A stretch of DNA of 11,837 bases, from NCBI GenBank assembly GCA_020630355.1, contig JAHDBO010000042.1:1-11837 (forward strand). The letters run 5' to 3'. Source of the stretch: Saprospiraceae bacterium. Lineage in GTDB: Bacteria > Bacteroidota > Bacteroidia > Chitinophagales > Saprospiraceae. Made by a program: the position numbers and the translations under genes. The notes under the pieces are model-generated. The model ran no database searches, was not told the origin of the DNA, and saw only the letters and a list, made by a program, of their open reading frames with translations. Shown in pieces: positions 1-7,670 of the stretch (positions are counted from its first letter, which is position 1; each line of letters opens with the position of its first letter).

Positions 1-48
1 CTCAAACTACTCAAACTACGGCACTTCTTAAACTTCTAAAACTTAATC

Positions 49-3000
49 ATGATAAAACGAATCCTCTTTTTAAGTGCTCTGATGCTAGGAGCGACTTTTG
101 GCCATAGCCAAAAAATCAATGTAGAATTACTCAAGGGCATGAAAATCCGAAACATCGGTCCAGCAGGAATGAGTGGACGGGTAACAGCGATTGATGTGGA
201 TTTGAGCAATCCAGAACGCATTTTTGCGGGCACGGCATCGGGCGGGGTATGGCTTTCTGAAAATGGGGGCATTACTTGGAAACCGATTTTTGATAAGCAG
301 CCTTTACAATCAGTGGGCTCTTTGGCAATCAACCAGAAAAACCCTAGTGAGATTTGGGTAGGAACAGGGGAAGGAAACCCTAGGAACTCTCTAAACTCAG
401 GAGAAGGCATTTATAAAAGTATAGACGGTGGAAAAACTTGGAAACTGATGGGCTTGACCAAGACCAAGTTGATACACCGTATTATTGTGCATCGAGATAA
501 TCCAGATATAATATATGTGGGTGCGCTCGGTTCTACTTGGGGCAACAATAAGGAAAGAGGCGTTTTTAAAACGACCGATGGTGGGAAATCATGGCGCAAG
601 GTATTGTACTTTGATGAGGAGACAGGTTGTGGAGATTTAGTCGTCGATCCTTCCAATCCGAATAAACTCATTGCTGGAATGTGGACTTTTGGGCGGAAGC
701 CTTGGTTCTTCAATTCTGGTGGAAAAAACTCTGGCTTACATATATCTTATGATGGTGGAGAAAACTGGAAACGCTTGACTGATAAAGATGGCTTGCCAAA
801 AGGTGATTTAGGACGAATGGGGCTTTCTTTTTCGGCTTCTAAGCCAAATATTGTTTACGCGTTGATTGAGGCAAAAGTCAATGGGCTTTATAAATCAACC
901 GATGGCGGAAACAAATGGAAATTGGTATCTAATAAAAATGTGGGTAGCCGACCATTTTACTATGCCGATATTTTTGTTGACCCTAAGAACGAGAACCGCA
1001 TTTTCAATTTACATTCTACCATGACGATTAGTGAGGATGGTGGAAAAACCTTTCGTCAGCTCCTAGGTTATGTTGGTTTTGATGGTGTTCACCCCGACCA
1101 CCATGCGTTTTGGATTCATCCAGAAAATCCGAATTATATCATCGAAGGAAATGATGGTGGTCTGAACATTTCTAGGGATGGCGGCAAAAATTGGCGTTTC
1201 GTATCCAATTTGCCTTTGGCGCAGTTCTATCATATCAATTATGATATGGATTTCCCTTACAATGTAATGGGTGGGATGCAGGACAACGGTTCTTGGGTCG
1301 GGCCAAGTGCGGTCTTGAAGCGAGGAGGCATCAAAAATGCGGATTGGCAAGAGATTTTCTTCGGAGATGGTTTTGATGTAATGCTACGACCAGATGATAA
1401 TCGCTATGGTTATGCGATGTCGCAAGGTGGAAACCTAGCTTACATAGACAGAGTAACTGGACAATCCCGCTCTATACGACCTTTCCACCCAGAAGGAAAA
1501 GAGCTGCGATATAATTGGAATGCGGCATTGGCGCAAGACCCCTTCTCGAATTGTGGTATCTATTATGGAAGCCAATATGTGCATTACAGCACTGATTGTG
1601 GACAAAGCTGGGAAATTATTTCACCGGATTTAACGACCAATGATGAAGAAAAGCAACAACAAGATAAGAGTGGTGGTTTGACCAAAGATGTAACGGGTGC
1701 AGAGAATTTTACGACGATCGTTTCCATTGCGCCTAGCCCTGTGGACAAGCAGGTAATCTGGGTTGGAACGGATGATGGTAATCTACAAATGACTAAAGAT
1801 GGTGGTAAAAACTGGTCGAATGTAGCCAACCGCCTGCCTGGTTTCCCGAAAGGGGCTTGGATTCCACAAGTGGAAGTGTCTACCAAAAATGCTGGGGAAG
1901 CCTTTATCGTCGTCAATGATTACAGACGAAATAATTGGACGCCTTATGCGTATCACACTACAGATTATGGGGCGACTTTCCGTCGAATAGTAGATGGGAA
2001 TAAAGTCAAAGGTCACACTTTATCCATCGTACAGGATTTGGAGGTGGAAAACCTGCTGTTTTTAGGGACAGATTATGGCTTATATTTTTCTATTGATAAA
2101 GGAAATACTTGGAACAAATGGATGAACGATTACCCATCGGTGCCGACCCAAGATTTGAAAATCCATCCTAGGGAGCGAGATTTGATTGTCGGGACATTCG
2201 GGCGAGCGGCTTGGATTTTGGATGATATTGAGCCTTTGCGGCAAATCGCCAAATCGGGTGGTCGCTTGATGCAGTCCAAATTCAAAGTATTTGAACCACG
2301 GGATGCTTACTTTATGGATTATCGTTCTGTGGATGGCGCACGCTTTATTGCGGATGCGGAGTTTGTTGGGCAAAACCGTTCTTTCGGGGGCGTGGTGAAT
2401 CTTTGGGTGCAGCACGACAAGAAGAAAGATTCGCCGAAAGGCAAACAAAAAGAAGCGGCTAAAAAGAAGCAAAAGGAATCGAAAAAAGCGACAGAAACCA
2501 AGCAGCCTAAAAAGCCTGCCTTAGCAAAAGACCGCAAGCTGAAAGTACAAGTTTATAATATGGAGGAGGAACTCGTCCGAACTTTTACGAAAAAGATAGC
2601 GGTTGATACAGGCATTGTCCAAGTCAATTGGGGTTTGAACAAGGACGGTATCCGATTCCCATCCTACCAAACACCGAAAAAAGATGCGGATAAACCAGGT
2701 GGTATCAATGTCTTGCCAGGGAAATATAAGCTGGTCTTTACTTATGGTGATTTTAAGGATTCGACCATGATGAACGTGAAAAACGACCCTCGCTCTAAGG
2801 TTTCTATGGCTGACTTGAAGGCGAAGCAAAAAGGCTATGAGGAGTACTTTGCGGTGGTCAAAAAAGCGACGGAGGCATTTGACAGAATGAAGGATTCTAA
2901 GAAGACCATCAAGCGTATCAACGAAATGCTAACGAATGCACCCGATAGCATCCAGACGCAATTCAAGAAAAAAGGGAAGGAAATCACAGGACAGATTGAT

Positions 3001-3285
3001 TCTTTGATGCTAGAATATATGTTCCCCCCTGATACAAAAGGCATACAGCGTTCGGCAAATCAACTGAACAGTTACCAATGGCGGATTTATTCTTATTTGA
3101 ATTCTAGTGATGGTGCACCAAATCAGATGGCTCGTTTTGCACTTGACCATTTCAAGAGAGAAACCCAGAGAGTGCTGGATAAAGTGAATACTTTCTATCA
3201 AGAAAAATGGACGCCTTACCGAAAGGAATTTGAAGCGACGCAGTATTCGCTTTTTAAAGATTATGAACCGATAAAGCTAAAGTGA
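49..3285 (+). CDS. Secreted VPS10/sortilin-like BNR (Asp-box) repeat protein
   Basis: This 1078-residue protein has a signal peptide at about residues 1-20 (hydrophobic core LFLSALMLGATFG, then HSQ), so it is exported. Eleven Asp-box motifs (S/T-x-D-x-G-x-x-W/F) lie near residues 70, 124, 175, 233, 283, 328, 375, 514, 582, 637 and 681, for example SIDGGKTW and SRDGGKNW. They indicate one or two large beta-propellers of the sortilin/VPS10 or BNR type. Other motifs that I recall from the large bacterial family are HPDHHAFWIHP (348-358), EGNDGG (366-371) and GTFGRAAWILDDI (715-727). A linker at 791-830 has 17 lysines in 40 residues, and it leads into a beta-rich segment and a helical C-terminus (about 915-1070). 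Relatives are often named glycosyl hydrolase or VPS10 protein, but I see no catalytic residues that prove an enzyme, so the substrate or ligand is unknown. No type IX sorting domain is evident at the C-terminus. The ATG is supported by the signal peptide; no Shine-Dalgarno precedes it. It converges on the skp genes. Confidence 0.9.
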   Translation: MIKRILFLSALMLGATFGHSQKINVELLKGMKIRNIGPAGMSGRVTAIDVDLSNPERIFAGTASGGVWLSENGGITWKPIFDKQPLQSVGSLAINQKNPSEIWVGTGEGNPRNSLNSGEGIYKSIDGGKTWKLMGLTKTKLIHRIIVHRDNPDIIYVGALGSTWGNNKERGVFKTTDGGKSWRKVLYFDEETGCGDLVVDPSNPNKLIAGMWTFGRKPWFFNSGGKNSGLHISYDGGENWKRLTDKDGLPKGDLGRMGLSFSASKPNIVYALIEAKVNGLYKSTDGGNKWKLVSNKNVGSRPFYYADIFVDPKNENRIFNLHSTMTISEDGGKTFRQLLGYVGFDGVHPDHHAFWIHPENPNYIIEGNDGGLNISRDGGKNWRFVSNLPLAQFYHINYDMDFPYNVMGGMQDNGSWVGPSAVLKRGGIKNADWQEIFFGDGFDVMLRPDDNRYGYAMSQGGNLAYIDRVTGQSRSIRPFHPEGKELRYNWNAALAQDPFSNCGIYYGSQYVHYSTDCGQSWEIISPDLTTNDEEKQQQDKSGGLTKDVTGAENFTTIVSIAPSPVDKQVIWVGTDDGNLQMTKDGGKNWSNVANRLPGFPKGAWIPQVEVSTKNAGEAFIVVNDYRRNNWTPYAYHTTDYGATFRRIVDGNKVKGHTLSIVQDLEVENLLFLGTDYGLYFSIDKGNTWNKWMNDYPSVPTQDLKIHPRERDLIVGTFGRAAWILDDIEPLRQIAKSGGRLMQSKFKVFEPRDAYFMDYRSVDGARFIADAEFVGQNRSFGGVVNLWVQHDKKKDSPKGKQKEAAKKKQKESKKATETKQPKKPALAKDRKLKVQVYNMEEELVRTFTKKIAVDTGIVQVNWGLNKDGIRFPSYQTPKKDADKPGGINVLPGKYKLVFTYGDFKDSTMMNVKNDPRSKVSMADLKAKQKGYEEYFAVVKKATEAFDRMKDSKKTIKRINEMLTNAPDSIQTQFKKKGKEITGQIDSLMLEYMFPPDTKGIQRSANQLNSYQWRIYSYLNSSDGAPNQMARFALDHFKRETQRVLDKVNTFYQEKWTPYRKEFEATQYSLFKDYEPIKLK

Positions 3286-3295
3286 TTGACCCAAT

Positions 3296-3334
3296 AAAAA
3301 AGTCCCTCGTCGCTAGCGACGAGGGACTTTTTTT
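3296..3334. terminator. Bidirectional intrinsic terminator
   Basis: The arms AGTCCCTCGTCGCT (3301-3314) and AGCGACGAGGGACT (3315-3328) are perfectly complementary. They are flanked by an A run (3296-3301) and a T run (3328-3334), giving a perfect 38-bp palindrome at 3296-3333. It starts 10 bp after the stop codon of the sortilin-like gene and lies about 80 bp beyond the stop of the convergent skp gene. The A and T flanks allow it to terminate transcripts from both sides. The remaining bases to 3414 show nothing else. Confidence 0.95.
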
Positions 3335-3414
3335 ATGCTGAAAAGCAAACTATTATTATTCACTTTTTGCCAAGGGTATTCCTCTGGAACATTATAAATT
3401 ATTGATTACTGTCA

Positions 3415-3933
3415 TTATTGAGTAATGCCCAATTTACCTTTTACAGCAGCAGTAATATCATGTTCATCAGCAGCATACAATAAGATACCAGTGCTAGCGT
3501 CTACTACATAATCATAGCCTTTTTCTTTAGCGACAGCATTGATGGCATCTTGTACTTTTTTCAAGATTGGTTCCAATTCTTTGTTGCGCTTTTCTACCAA
3601 TTGCTTTTGGATATCCTGCTCGTATTTCATGATTTCTTGCTGCTTGGTTTCTAAGTTCTTTCTCAAGTCAGCAATTTGCTTCGGAGAAAGTTCTCCTCTT
3701 TTTTCTTTTTCAGCAGCAGATTTGTAATCGGCTTCAAATTTCTTCACCATGTTTTCTCCCTTCTTCACCAATTGCTTCTGAAGCGTTTCTAAGCTAGCGT
3801 CCAATCTTTTTACATCAGGAAATTCAGCTAAAAGAGCAGCAGAGTTGGTGTAAGCTAATTTTTGAGCTTGAGTAGTGGCTACAGTTCCTACCAAAAGTAG
3901 AACAACACTAAGTACTTTGAGTATATTTCTCAT
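3415..3933 (-). CDS. Skp/OmpH family periplasmic chaperone (downstream copy)
   Basis: The protein has 172 residues. A signal peptide (MRNILKVLSVVLLLVGTVA, cleavage likely after TTQAQ, about residue 24) is followed by KLAYTNSAALLAEFPDVKRLD. A long charged helical stretch with many K, E and Q (about 45-130) forms the coiled-coil tentacles typical of Skp/OmpH. The end KGYDYVVDASTGILLYAADEHDIT is the conserved C-terminal strand region of this family. Skp holds unfolded outer-membrane proteins in the periplasm and passes them to the BAM complex. The open frame extends upstream to 4032, but I chose the ATG at 3931-3933 because it begins a clean signal peptide and a -7 promoter element lies inside the longer version. 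It is the last gene of the bamA-skp-skp series, 200 bp after its paralogue, with its own probable promoter. No Shine-Dalgarno is visible. Confidence 0.92.
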   Translation of the reverse strand: MRNILKVLSVVLLLVGTVATTQAQKLAYTNSAALLAEFPDVKRLDASLETLQKQLVKKGENMVKKFEADYKSAAEKEKRGELSPKQIADLRKNLETKQQEIMKYEQDIQKQLVEKRNKELEPILKKVQDAINAVAKEKGYDYVVDASTGILLYAADEHDITAAVKGKLGITQ

Positions 3934-3958
3934 AATTGATTTGTTTGAAAAATTTTTG

Positions 3959-3966
3959 CAAATGTA
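3959..3966 (-). promoter_or_regulatory. Bacteroidota -7 promoter element before the downstream skp copy
   Basis: On the minus strand this reads TACATTTG, a perfect match to the phylum's TAnnTTTG -7 element. It lies 25 bp upstream of the ATG. No TTG is found 17-23 bp further upstream, so the -33 half is missing or weak; a TTTTG occurs only 36 bp away. Confidence 0.5.
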
Positions 3967-4024
3967 ATAAATCACTAGGGATTTTCTCATCAGTGCTTGG
4001 TTCAAAATAAACACAACGCTATAT

Positions 4025-4080
4025 TTCAACAACTTGCACCAGTTTTAATCAGGAATAAAACAAGTATAATCGTTGTTGAA
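4025..4080. repeat. Inverted repeat in the skp-skp intergenic region
   Basis: TTCAACAAC (4025-4033) is repeated inverted as GTTGTTGAA (4072-4080), and an inner CTTG/CAAG pair (4033-4036 and 4061-4064) could extend the stem past a bulge. The loop is long and there is no T run on the minus strand, so it is not a standard intrinsic terminator. It may be a weak structure in the transcript between the two skp genes, or chance in AT-rich DNA. Confidence 0.35.
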
Positions 4081-4133
4081 TTTTAAGGTTGATTTATTTT
4101 GAATTGTAAGGTATTCTTAGATTTGGTAAGTAT

Positions 4134-4646
4134 TTACTCGATACCGACTTTTTTCATAATGTCGGAAGTCTTCTCTATTCTTGGGTTATTAGCAAGTACA
4201 CCACCTTGGCTTTTGTCCAGAATCAAGTCAAAACCTCTGTCTTCCATATAACTTCTAATGGCTTTATAGACTTTGTCCTGGATCGGTTGTACCAATTCCT
4301 GTCTTTTTTTGAATAGCGAACCTTCAGGTCCAAAACGTTTTCTTTGTAAATCACGTACACGTTTTTCTTTTGACATGATTTGGTCTTCCTTAGCCGCTTT
4401 TTGTTTATCACTCAAGAGTACTGCTTCTGCTTGATAGGAGCTGTACAATCCTTTGATTTCATCATATTGCTGCGTGATTTCTTGTCTCCAAGTGGTCGCA
4501 ATCTGTTCTAATTCTGCCTGTGCATTTTTATACTCTTCCATACTTTCCAAGACAGCTTGGACATCTACTACAGCAATTCTTTGAGCTTGTACAGAGAAAG
4601 CAAATAATCCTAAAAAGGCAATTAGTAAAATATTTTTTTTCAACAT
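4134..4646 (-). CDS. Skp/OmpH family periplasmic chaperone (bamA-proximal copy)
   Basis: The protein has 170 residues, starting with the signal peptide MLKKNILLIAFLGLFAFSVQAQ (cleavage about residue 22). The mature start RIAVVDVQAVLESMEEYKNAQAEL is the classic OmpH/Skp opening strand and helix. A charged coiled-coil middle (about 40-130) contains the segment MSKEKRVRDLQRKRFGPEGSLFKKRQELVQPIQDKV, in which FGPEGSLF would be the turn region between helices. The end GFDLILDKSQGGVLANNPRIEKTSDI matches the family's last strand. It should work as a trimeric holdase for outer-membrane proteins, upstream of BamA in the pathway. It lies downstream of bamA but is separated from it by a terminator, and it has its own -7 element about 100 bp upstream, so it probably starts a separate transcript. 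It is clearly divergent from the other copy, so this is an old duplication. Confidence 0.93.
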   Translation of the reverse strand: MLKKNILLIAFLGLFAFSVQAQRIAVVDVQAVLESMEEYKNAQAELEQIATTWRQEITQQYDEIKGLYSSYQAEAVLLSDKQKAAKEDQIMSKEKRVRDLQRKRFGPEGSLFKKRQELVQPIQDKVYKAIRSYMEDRGFDLILDKSQGGVLANNPRIEKTSDIMKKVGIE

Positions 4647-4746
4647 ACTTTGATTAAGTTTTAAGCTTGTTCATGTTTTTAAAAATGATTACCCTATTGA
4701 ATAACGTCAAGAATCTCAAATAATTGAGTGTTTATTCATTTGAATC

Positions 4747-4754
4747 CAAAGTTA
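4747..4754 (-). promoter_or_regulatory. Bacteroidota -7 promoter element before the bamA-proximal skp
   Basis: The minus strand reads TAACTTTG, a perfect TAnnTTTG. It is 100 bp upstream of the skp ATG and would leave a leader of roughly 95 nt. No TTG is seen at the expected -33 spacing. It is the left half of a 9-bp inverted repeat with 4805-4813. Confidence 0.5.
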
Positions 4755-4804
4755 AGGTTTTATGTCTATTATTGCTTTATGTAGACCTATGATATCGGTT
4801 TAAG

Positions 4805-4812
4805 TAACTTTG
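4805..4812 (+). promoter_or_regulatory. Plus-strand -7-like element, inverted mate of 4747-4754
   Basis: The plus strand reads TAACTTTG, identical to the skp -7 element but facing the other way. A transcript from here would run about 160 nt to the hairpin at 4941-4978, whose right arm ends in a T run on the plus strand. There is no -33 TTG at proper spacing, so this may be chance or one arm of an operator. Confidence 0.25.
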
Positions 4813-4940
4813 GTTTTTACAATAAAATAATTATAAATATTTGTTTATGAACGAATTATAAAAGGAAAATGGCTTTTGAGCAAAGTGCCGTTTAACGAAT
4901 GTTTAACCAGCTCTTAATCTGAATTAACAGGAAAGAAAAT

Positions 4941-4978
4941 AAAAAGCATTGACAGGATTCATTCTATCAATGCTTTTT
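4941..4978 (-). terminator. Intrinsic terminator downstream of bamA
   Basis: AAAAAGCATTGA (4941-4952) pairs perfectly with TCAATGCTTTTT (4967-4978) around a 14-nt loop. It starts 19 bp past the bamA stop. On the minus strand the stem ends in a T-rich stretch (CTTTTTATTTTC). The plus-strand side also ends in TTTTT, so it could stop transcripts from either direction. Confidence 0.85.
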
Positions 4979-4996
4979 GATATTTAAAAAATGTCT

Positions 4997-7510
4997 TTAA
5001 TCGGGTTCAAAACCTAGGACGATATTGAAGTTGCCGTAACGTTCAGCAAGGTTACTTCCTGTTGGATTGTCTTTATCGAATCCTAAACCATAATCGAATC
5101 CAAGTGTACCGAACATGGGAAGGAAGACCCTCAAGCCAGCACCAACTGTTCTGCGCACTTCAAAAGGATTGAAGTCTCTAAAGCTACTCCAAGCGTTACT
5201 TCCCTCAAAGAAAGTCAATGCATAAATAGTCGCATTAGGATTTAGAGAAAATGGATAGCGGATTTCCATTGATACTTTATTGAATACAGTTGCTCCACCC
5301 GATGCATTGGCTGCAAATTCATTGCTTTCATAACCTCTAGAGGAAATAATATCTCTACCTGCGATACCTACAAACTGGTTAGAGATGCCATCACCACCTA
5401 GCTCAAACCGCTCAAATGGAGAGGTACCGATTTCTTCATTATAGTAACCTAGCATCCCTATTTTTGTAGAGGCTTTGAATACAAATTTATCGAATAGAGG
5501 GGTGTACCAGTCTGCATTGAAACGCCATTTGTGGTATTCCAAGAATTTGAAGCGCTCTTGAACCGATAACTCTGAGTAATCTTTATCCTGATTGAATAAG
5601 GAGTATGGCGGTGTAAAGGTTGCTGTTAATGAGAAACTTGAACCGCTCTGTGGGAAAATAGGGTTGTTGATAGAATTTCTAACAAGCGATAAAGTCGCTG
5701 TAATATTATTATAAGCTCCTTCGGTTACAGCTTGTCCATCCACGATAAAACCACCTCTTCCCCAGTTATTCAAATCATAACTTTGAACACCTATAGCCGC
5801 ACTAGCGACGAAGAAATCATCTGGCCACTTTAGGCGGCTACCCAAACTAACACTAGCTCCAATATTACCTAAGCTTTGATAATTGAAGCTTTCGCTTGTT
5901 TGTCCATTTGTAAACCTAGAATAGAAACCGGAAACAGTGAATGACTGTGCTTTTTTACCACCCAACCAAGGCTCTGTAAAAGACATATTGTAGGATTGGA
6001 AAAAACGTCCATTTGTCTGCGCCCTTAATGATAAACGCTGACCATCTCCTTGTGGAAGAGGGCTCCAAGATTCTTTTTTGAAAATATTTCTAATAGAAAA
6101 ATTGTTGAAGGTAACACCTAGTGTCCCAATGACACCACGACCACGACCACCCCAACCAGCAGAAAGTTCTAATTGGTCAGATGATTTTTCTGCTACGGTA
6201 TATTCAATATCAACAGTACCTCGCTGGGCGTTGACGGGGGTGTTCATCCCTAGGTTTTCTGGGTCGAAATAACCTAAATTGATGATCTCACGCTGAGAAC
6301 GAATCAAATCAGATCGGCTAAACTTCGCACCGGGTTTCGTTCTTAATTCCCTTCTAATGACGTGTTCGTGCGTTCTGTCGTTTCCATCAATAACCACTTT
6401 ATCAATTGTTGCTTGAGGACCTTCATAGATACGCATTTCCAAATCAATGGAATCACCTACAATCGAAGATTCTATGGGGTCAACTCGGAAGAATAAGTAA
6501 CCCCTATCCAAGTACAGGGAACTTACATCTCTGTTATCTTGGCTAAAAGACAATCGGGTGTTTAACAATTCTTGATTATAAACATCCCCTCCTTTGATAC
6601 CTAGAATCTGACTTAGTTGCTCGTCTGAATAGATAGAATTTCCTTTCCAAGTAATATTCCTGAAGAAGTATCGATTCCCTTCTTCGATGTCGATTTGAAT
6701 CATCATATCTCCATCAGCTTCTCTCCAGATACTATCTTTTACAATCTGAGCATCTCTGAAACCATTATTATTATAATATTCTAAAATAAGGTTTTTATCG
6801 TTTTTATATTCTTCTTTGATAAGTTTAGAAGGCGTAAAGATTTTCCGTTTAGGTTTTGTCTCTTTCATCTGTTTGCGCAGTTTCCTATCGCTGAAAGATT
6901 TATTCCCATTAAAAACAATATCTTGAATTTTGACTTTATCTTTTTTATCAATTTTAAACTCCACTTGGACACCATTTTTGATATTTGGGTCCATTGTTTT
7001 ATTGATGATTATCTCCGCATCCAAATAACCTTTCTCTGCATAATATTCTTTGACCCCATTTATGGCGTTAGTTAGTAAGTCATCTGTTACGATACCCCCT
7101 TTAATTAAGTAAGGTGATATTTTACCTTTAATATCATTGATTCTAGACTTCTTGACATTTCGTACATCAAAACGGACTAGTCTTGGCTTTTCTTTAACAG
7201 CAATCTCTAGAAAAACGACATCTCCTATAATCTTAGAAATATAAATTTCTATGTCGGTATACAGGCGAAGCCTCCAAAGCGATTTTATAGCTTTGGGGAT
7301 AGCGTTGCTAGGAACTTTTAGTTTTTGTCCGACTTTAAAACCAGAAATATTAATGATGGCATTTTCATCACTGAACTCTGCACCGACTACAGAAACTTTT
7401 CCAATCTCATATTCAGTAGGATTGTTGTAGTCAAAATCTGGCTGTGCCCAGAGCAACATCGGGGTAAGTACCAATATAAAAAGGAGGGCAATAGCTGTAA
7501 TATGTCTCAT
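4997..7510 (-). CDS. bamA: BamA, outer-membrane protein assembly factor
   Basis: BamA is the Omp85 pore of the BAM complex, which folds and inserts beta-barrel proteins into the outer membrane. The 837-residue product has a signal peptide (about 1-22, ending LLWAQ). Five POTRA domains follow at roughly 35-108, 110-189, 192-279, 282-364 and 366-442, shown by the recurring pattern I-x-F/W-x-G-N (DIVFNGNKSFSD, NITWKGNSIYSD, KVVIDGNDRTHE) and by GY/GF-x-D segments. The barrel covers about 445-837 and contains FTEPWLGG (511-518), the SRGY motif (724-727, equivalent to the VRGF lid-lock motif) and GAGLRVFLPMFGTLGFDYG. The last strand FNIVLGF is followed by EPD, so the terminal residue is not aromatic. 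The length fits Bacteroidota BamA. It lies 160 bp downstream of uppS without an obvious promoter between them, so co-transcription with uppS is likely; the terminator at 4941 closes the unit. Confidence 0.97.
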   Translation of the reverse strand: MRHITAIALLFILVLTPMLLWAQPDFDYNNPTEYEIGKVSVVGAEFSDENAIINISGFKVGQKLKVPSNAIPKAIKSLWRLRLYTDIEIYISKIIGDVVFLEIAVKEKPRLVRFDVRNVKKSRINDIKGKISPYLIKGGIVTDDLLTNAINGVKEYYAEKGYLDAEIIINKTMDPNIKNGVQVEFKIDKKDKVKIQDIVFNGNKSFSDRKLRKQMKETKPKRKIFTPSKLIKEEYKNDKNLILEYYNNNGFRDAQIVKDSIWREADGDMMIQIDIEEGNRYFFRNITWKGNSIYSDEQLSQILGIKGGDVYNQELLNTRLSFSQDNRDVSSLYLDRGYLFFRVDPIESSIVGDSIDLEMRIYEGPQATIDKVVIDGNDRTHEHVIRRELRTKPGAKFSRSDLIRSQREIINLGYFDPENLGMNTPVNAQRGTVDIEYTVAEKSSDQLELSAGWGGRGRGVIGTLGVTFNNFSIRNIFKKESWSPLPQGDGQRLSLRAQTNGRFFQSYNMSFTEPWLGGKKAQSFTVSGFYSRFTNGQTSESFNYQSLGNIGASVSLGSRLKWPDDFFVASAAIGVQSYDLNNWGRGGFIVDGQAVTEGAYNNITATLSLVRNSINNPIFPQSGSSFSLTATFTPPYSLFNQDKDYSELSVQERFKFLEYHKWRFNADWYTPLFDKFVFKASTKIGMLGYYNEEIGTSPFERFELGGDGISNQFVGIAGRDIISSRGYESNEFAANASGGATVFNKVSMEIRYPFSLNPNATIYALTFFEGSNAWSSFRDFNPFEVRRTVGAGLRVFLPMFGTLGFDYGLGFDKDNPTGSNLAERYGNFNIVLGFEPD

Positions 7511-7530
7511 GTAACGTCTTAGTGCTAGTC

Positions 7531-7560
7531 AATAAATAAATATTCGACATTTTATTTACT
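7531..7560 (-). other. AT-rich hairpin in the uppS-bamA gap
   Basis: AATAAATAAA (7531-7540) and TTTATTTACT (7551-7560) can pair over about nine of ten positions around a 10-nt loop. It lies 20 bp upstream of the bamA ATG. The stem is nearly all A-T pairs, so it is weak. It could affect translation initiation or be chance. I find no TAnnTTTG in this 160-bp gap. Confidence 0.25.
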
Positions 7561-7670
7561 GACGGTTTTTTAGATTATTGGAAAACGAGGTCTTCAATTT
7601 ATCAATATCCAATATATCCTCGCTTAAAACGCCTATTAGTTAGTGATAGCTGCTTTTGTTGAATTTAAAT

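Larger units (their letters stand above)
4647..4996. other. 350-bp intergenic region between skp and bamA
   Basis: This gap holds no protein gene I can support. It contains a minus-strand -7 element (4747-4754) for skp, an inverted plus-strand -7 element (4805-4812), and the bamA terminator (4941-4978). The rest is very AT-rich. The direct repeat GTTTAAC occurs twice near 4890-4910 and is probably chance. Confidence 0.7.

Noticed and set aside
2..19. TCAAACTAC direct repeat before the sortilin-like gene as an operator
   Set aside because: It is two 9-bp copies at the very edge of the window, with no promoter motif visible, so it cannot be judged.
36..410. Minus-strand open frames inside the sortilin-like gene, here and at 411-713, 1063-1350, 1584-1916, 2080-2472, 2521-2829 and others
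   Set aside because: They lie wholly inside or antisense to a well-supported gene and encode no recognisable domain or signal peptide.
3934..4032. Longer N-terminus for the downstream skp copy (start at 4032)
   Set aside because: The added 33 residues would bury the signal peptide, and a -7 promoter element lies inside that stretch.
4223..4411. Minus-strand open frame in a second frame of the bamA-proximal skp
   Set aside because: The skp frame is intact from start to stop, so this is a lysine-rich shadow frame and not a sign of frameshift.
4869..4895. Tiny plus-strand reading frame of 8 codons plus stop preceded by AAAGGAAA
   Set aside because: It is too short to support, and purine-rich sequence before an ATG is expected by chance in this AT-rich DNA.
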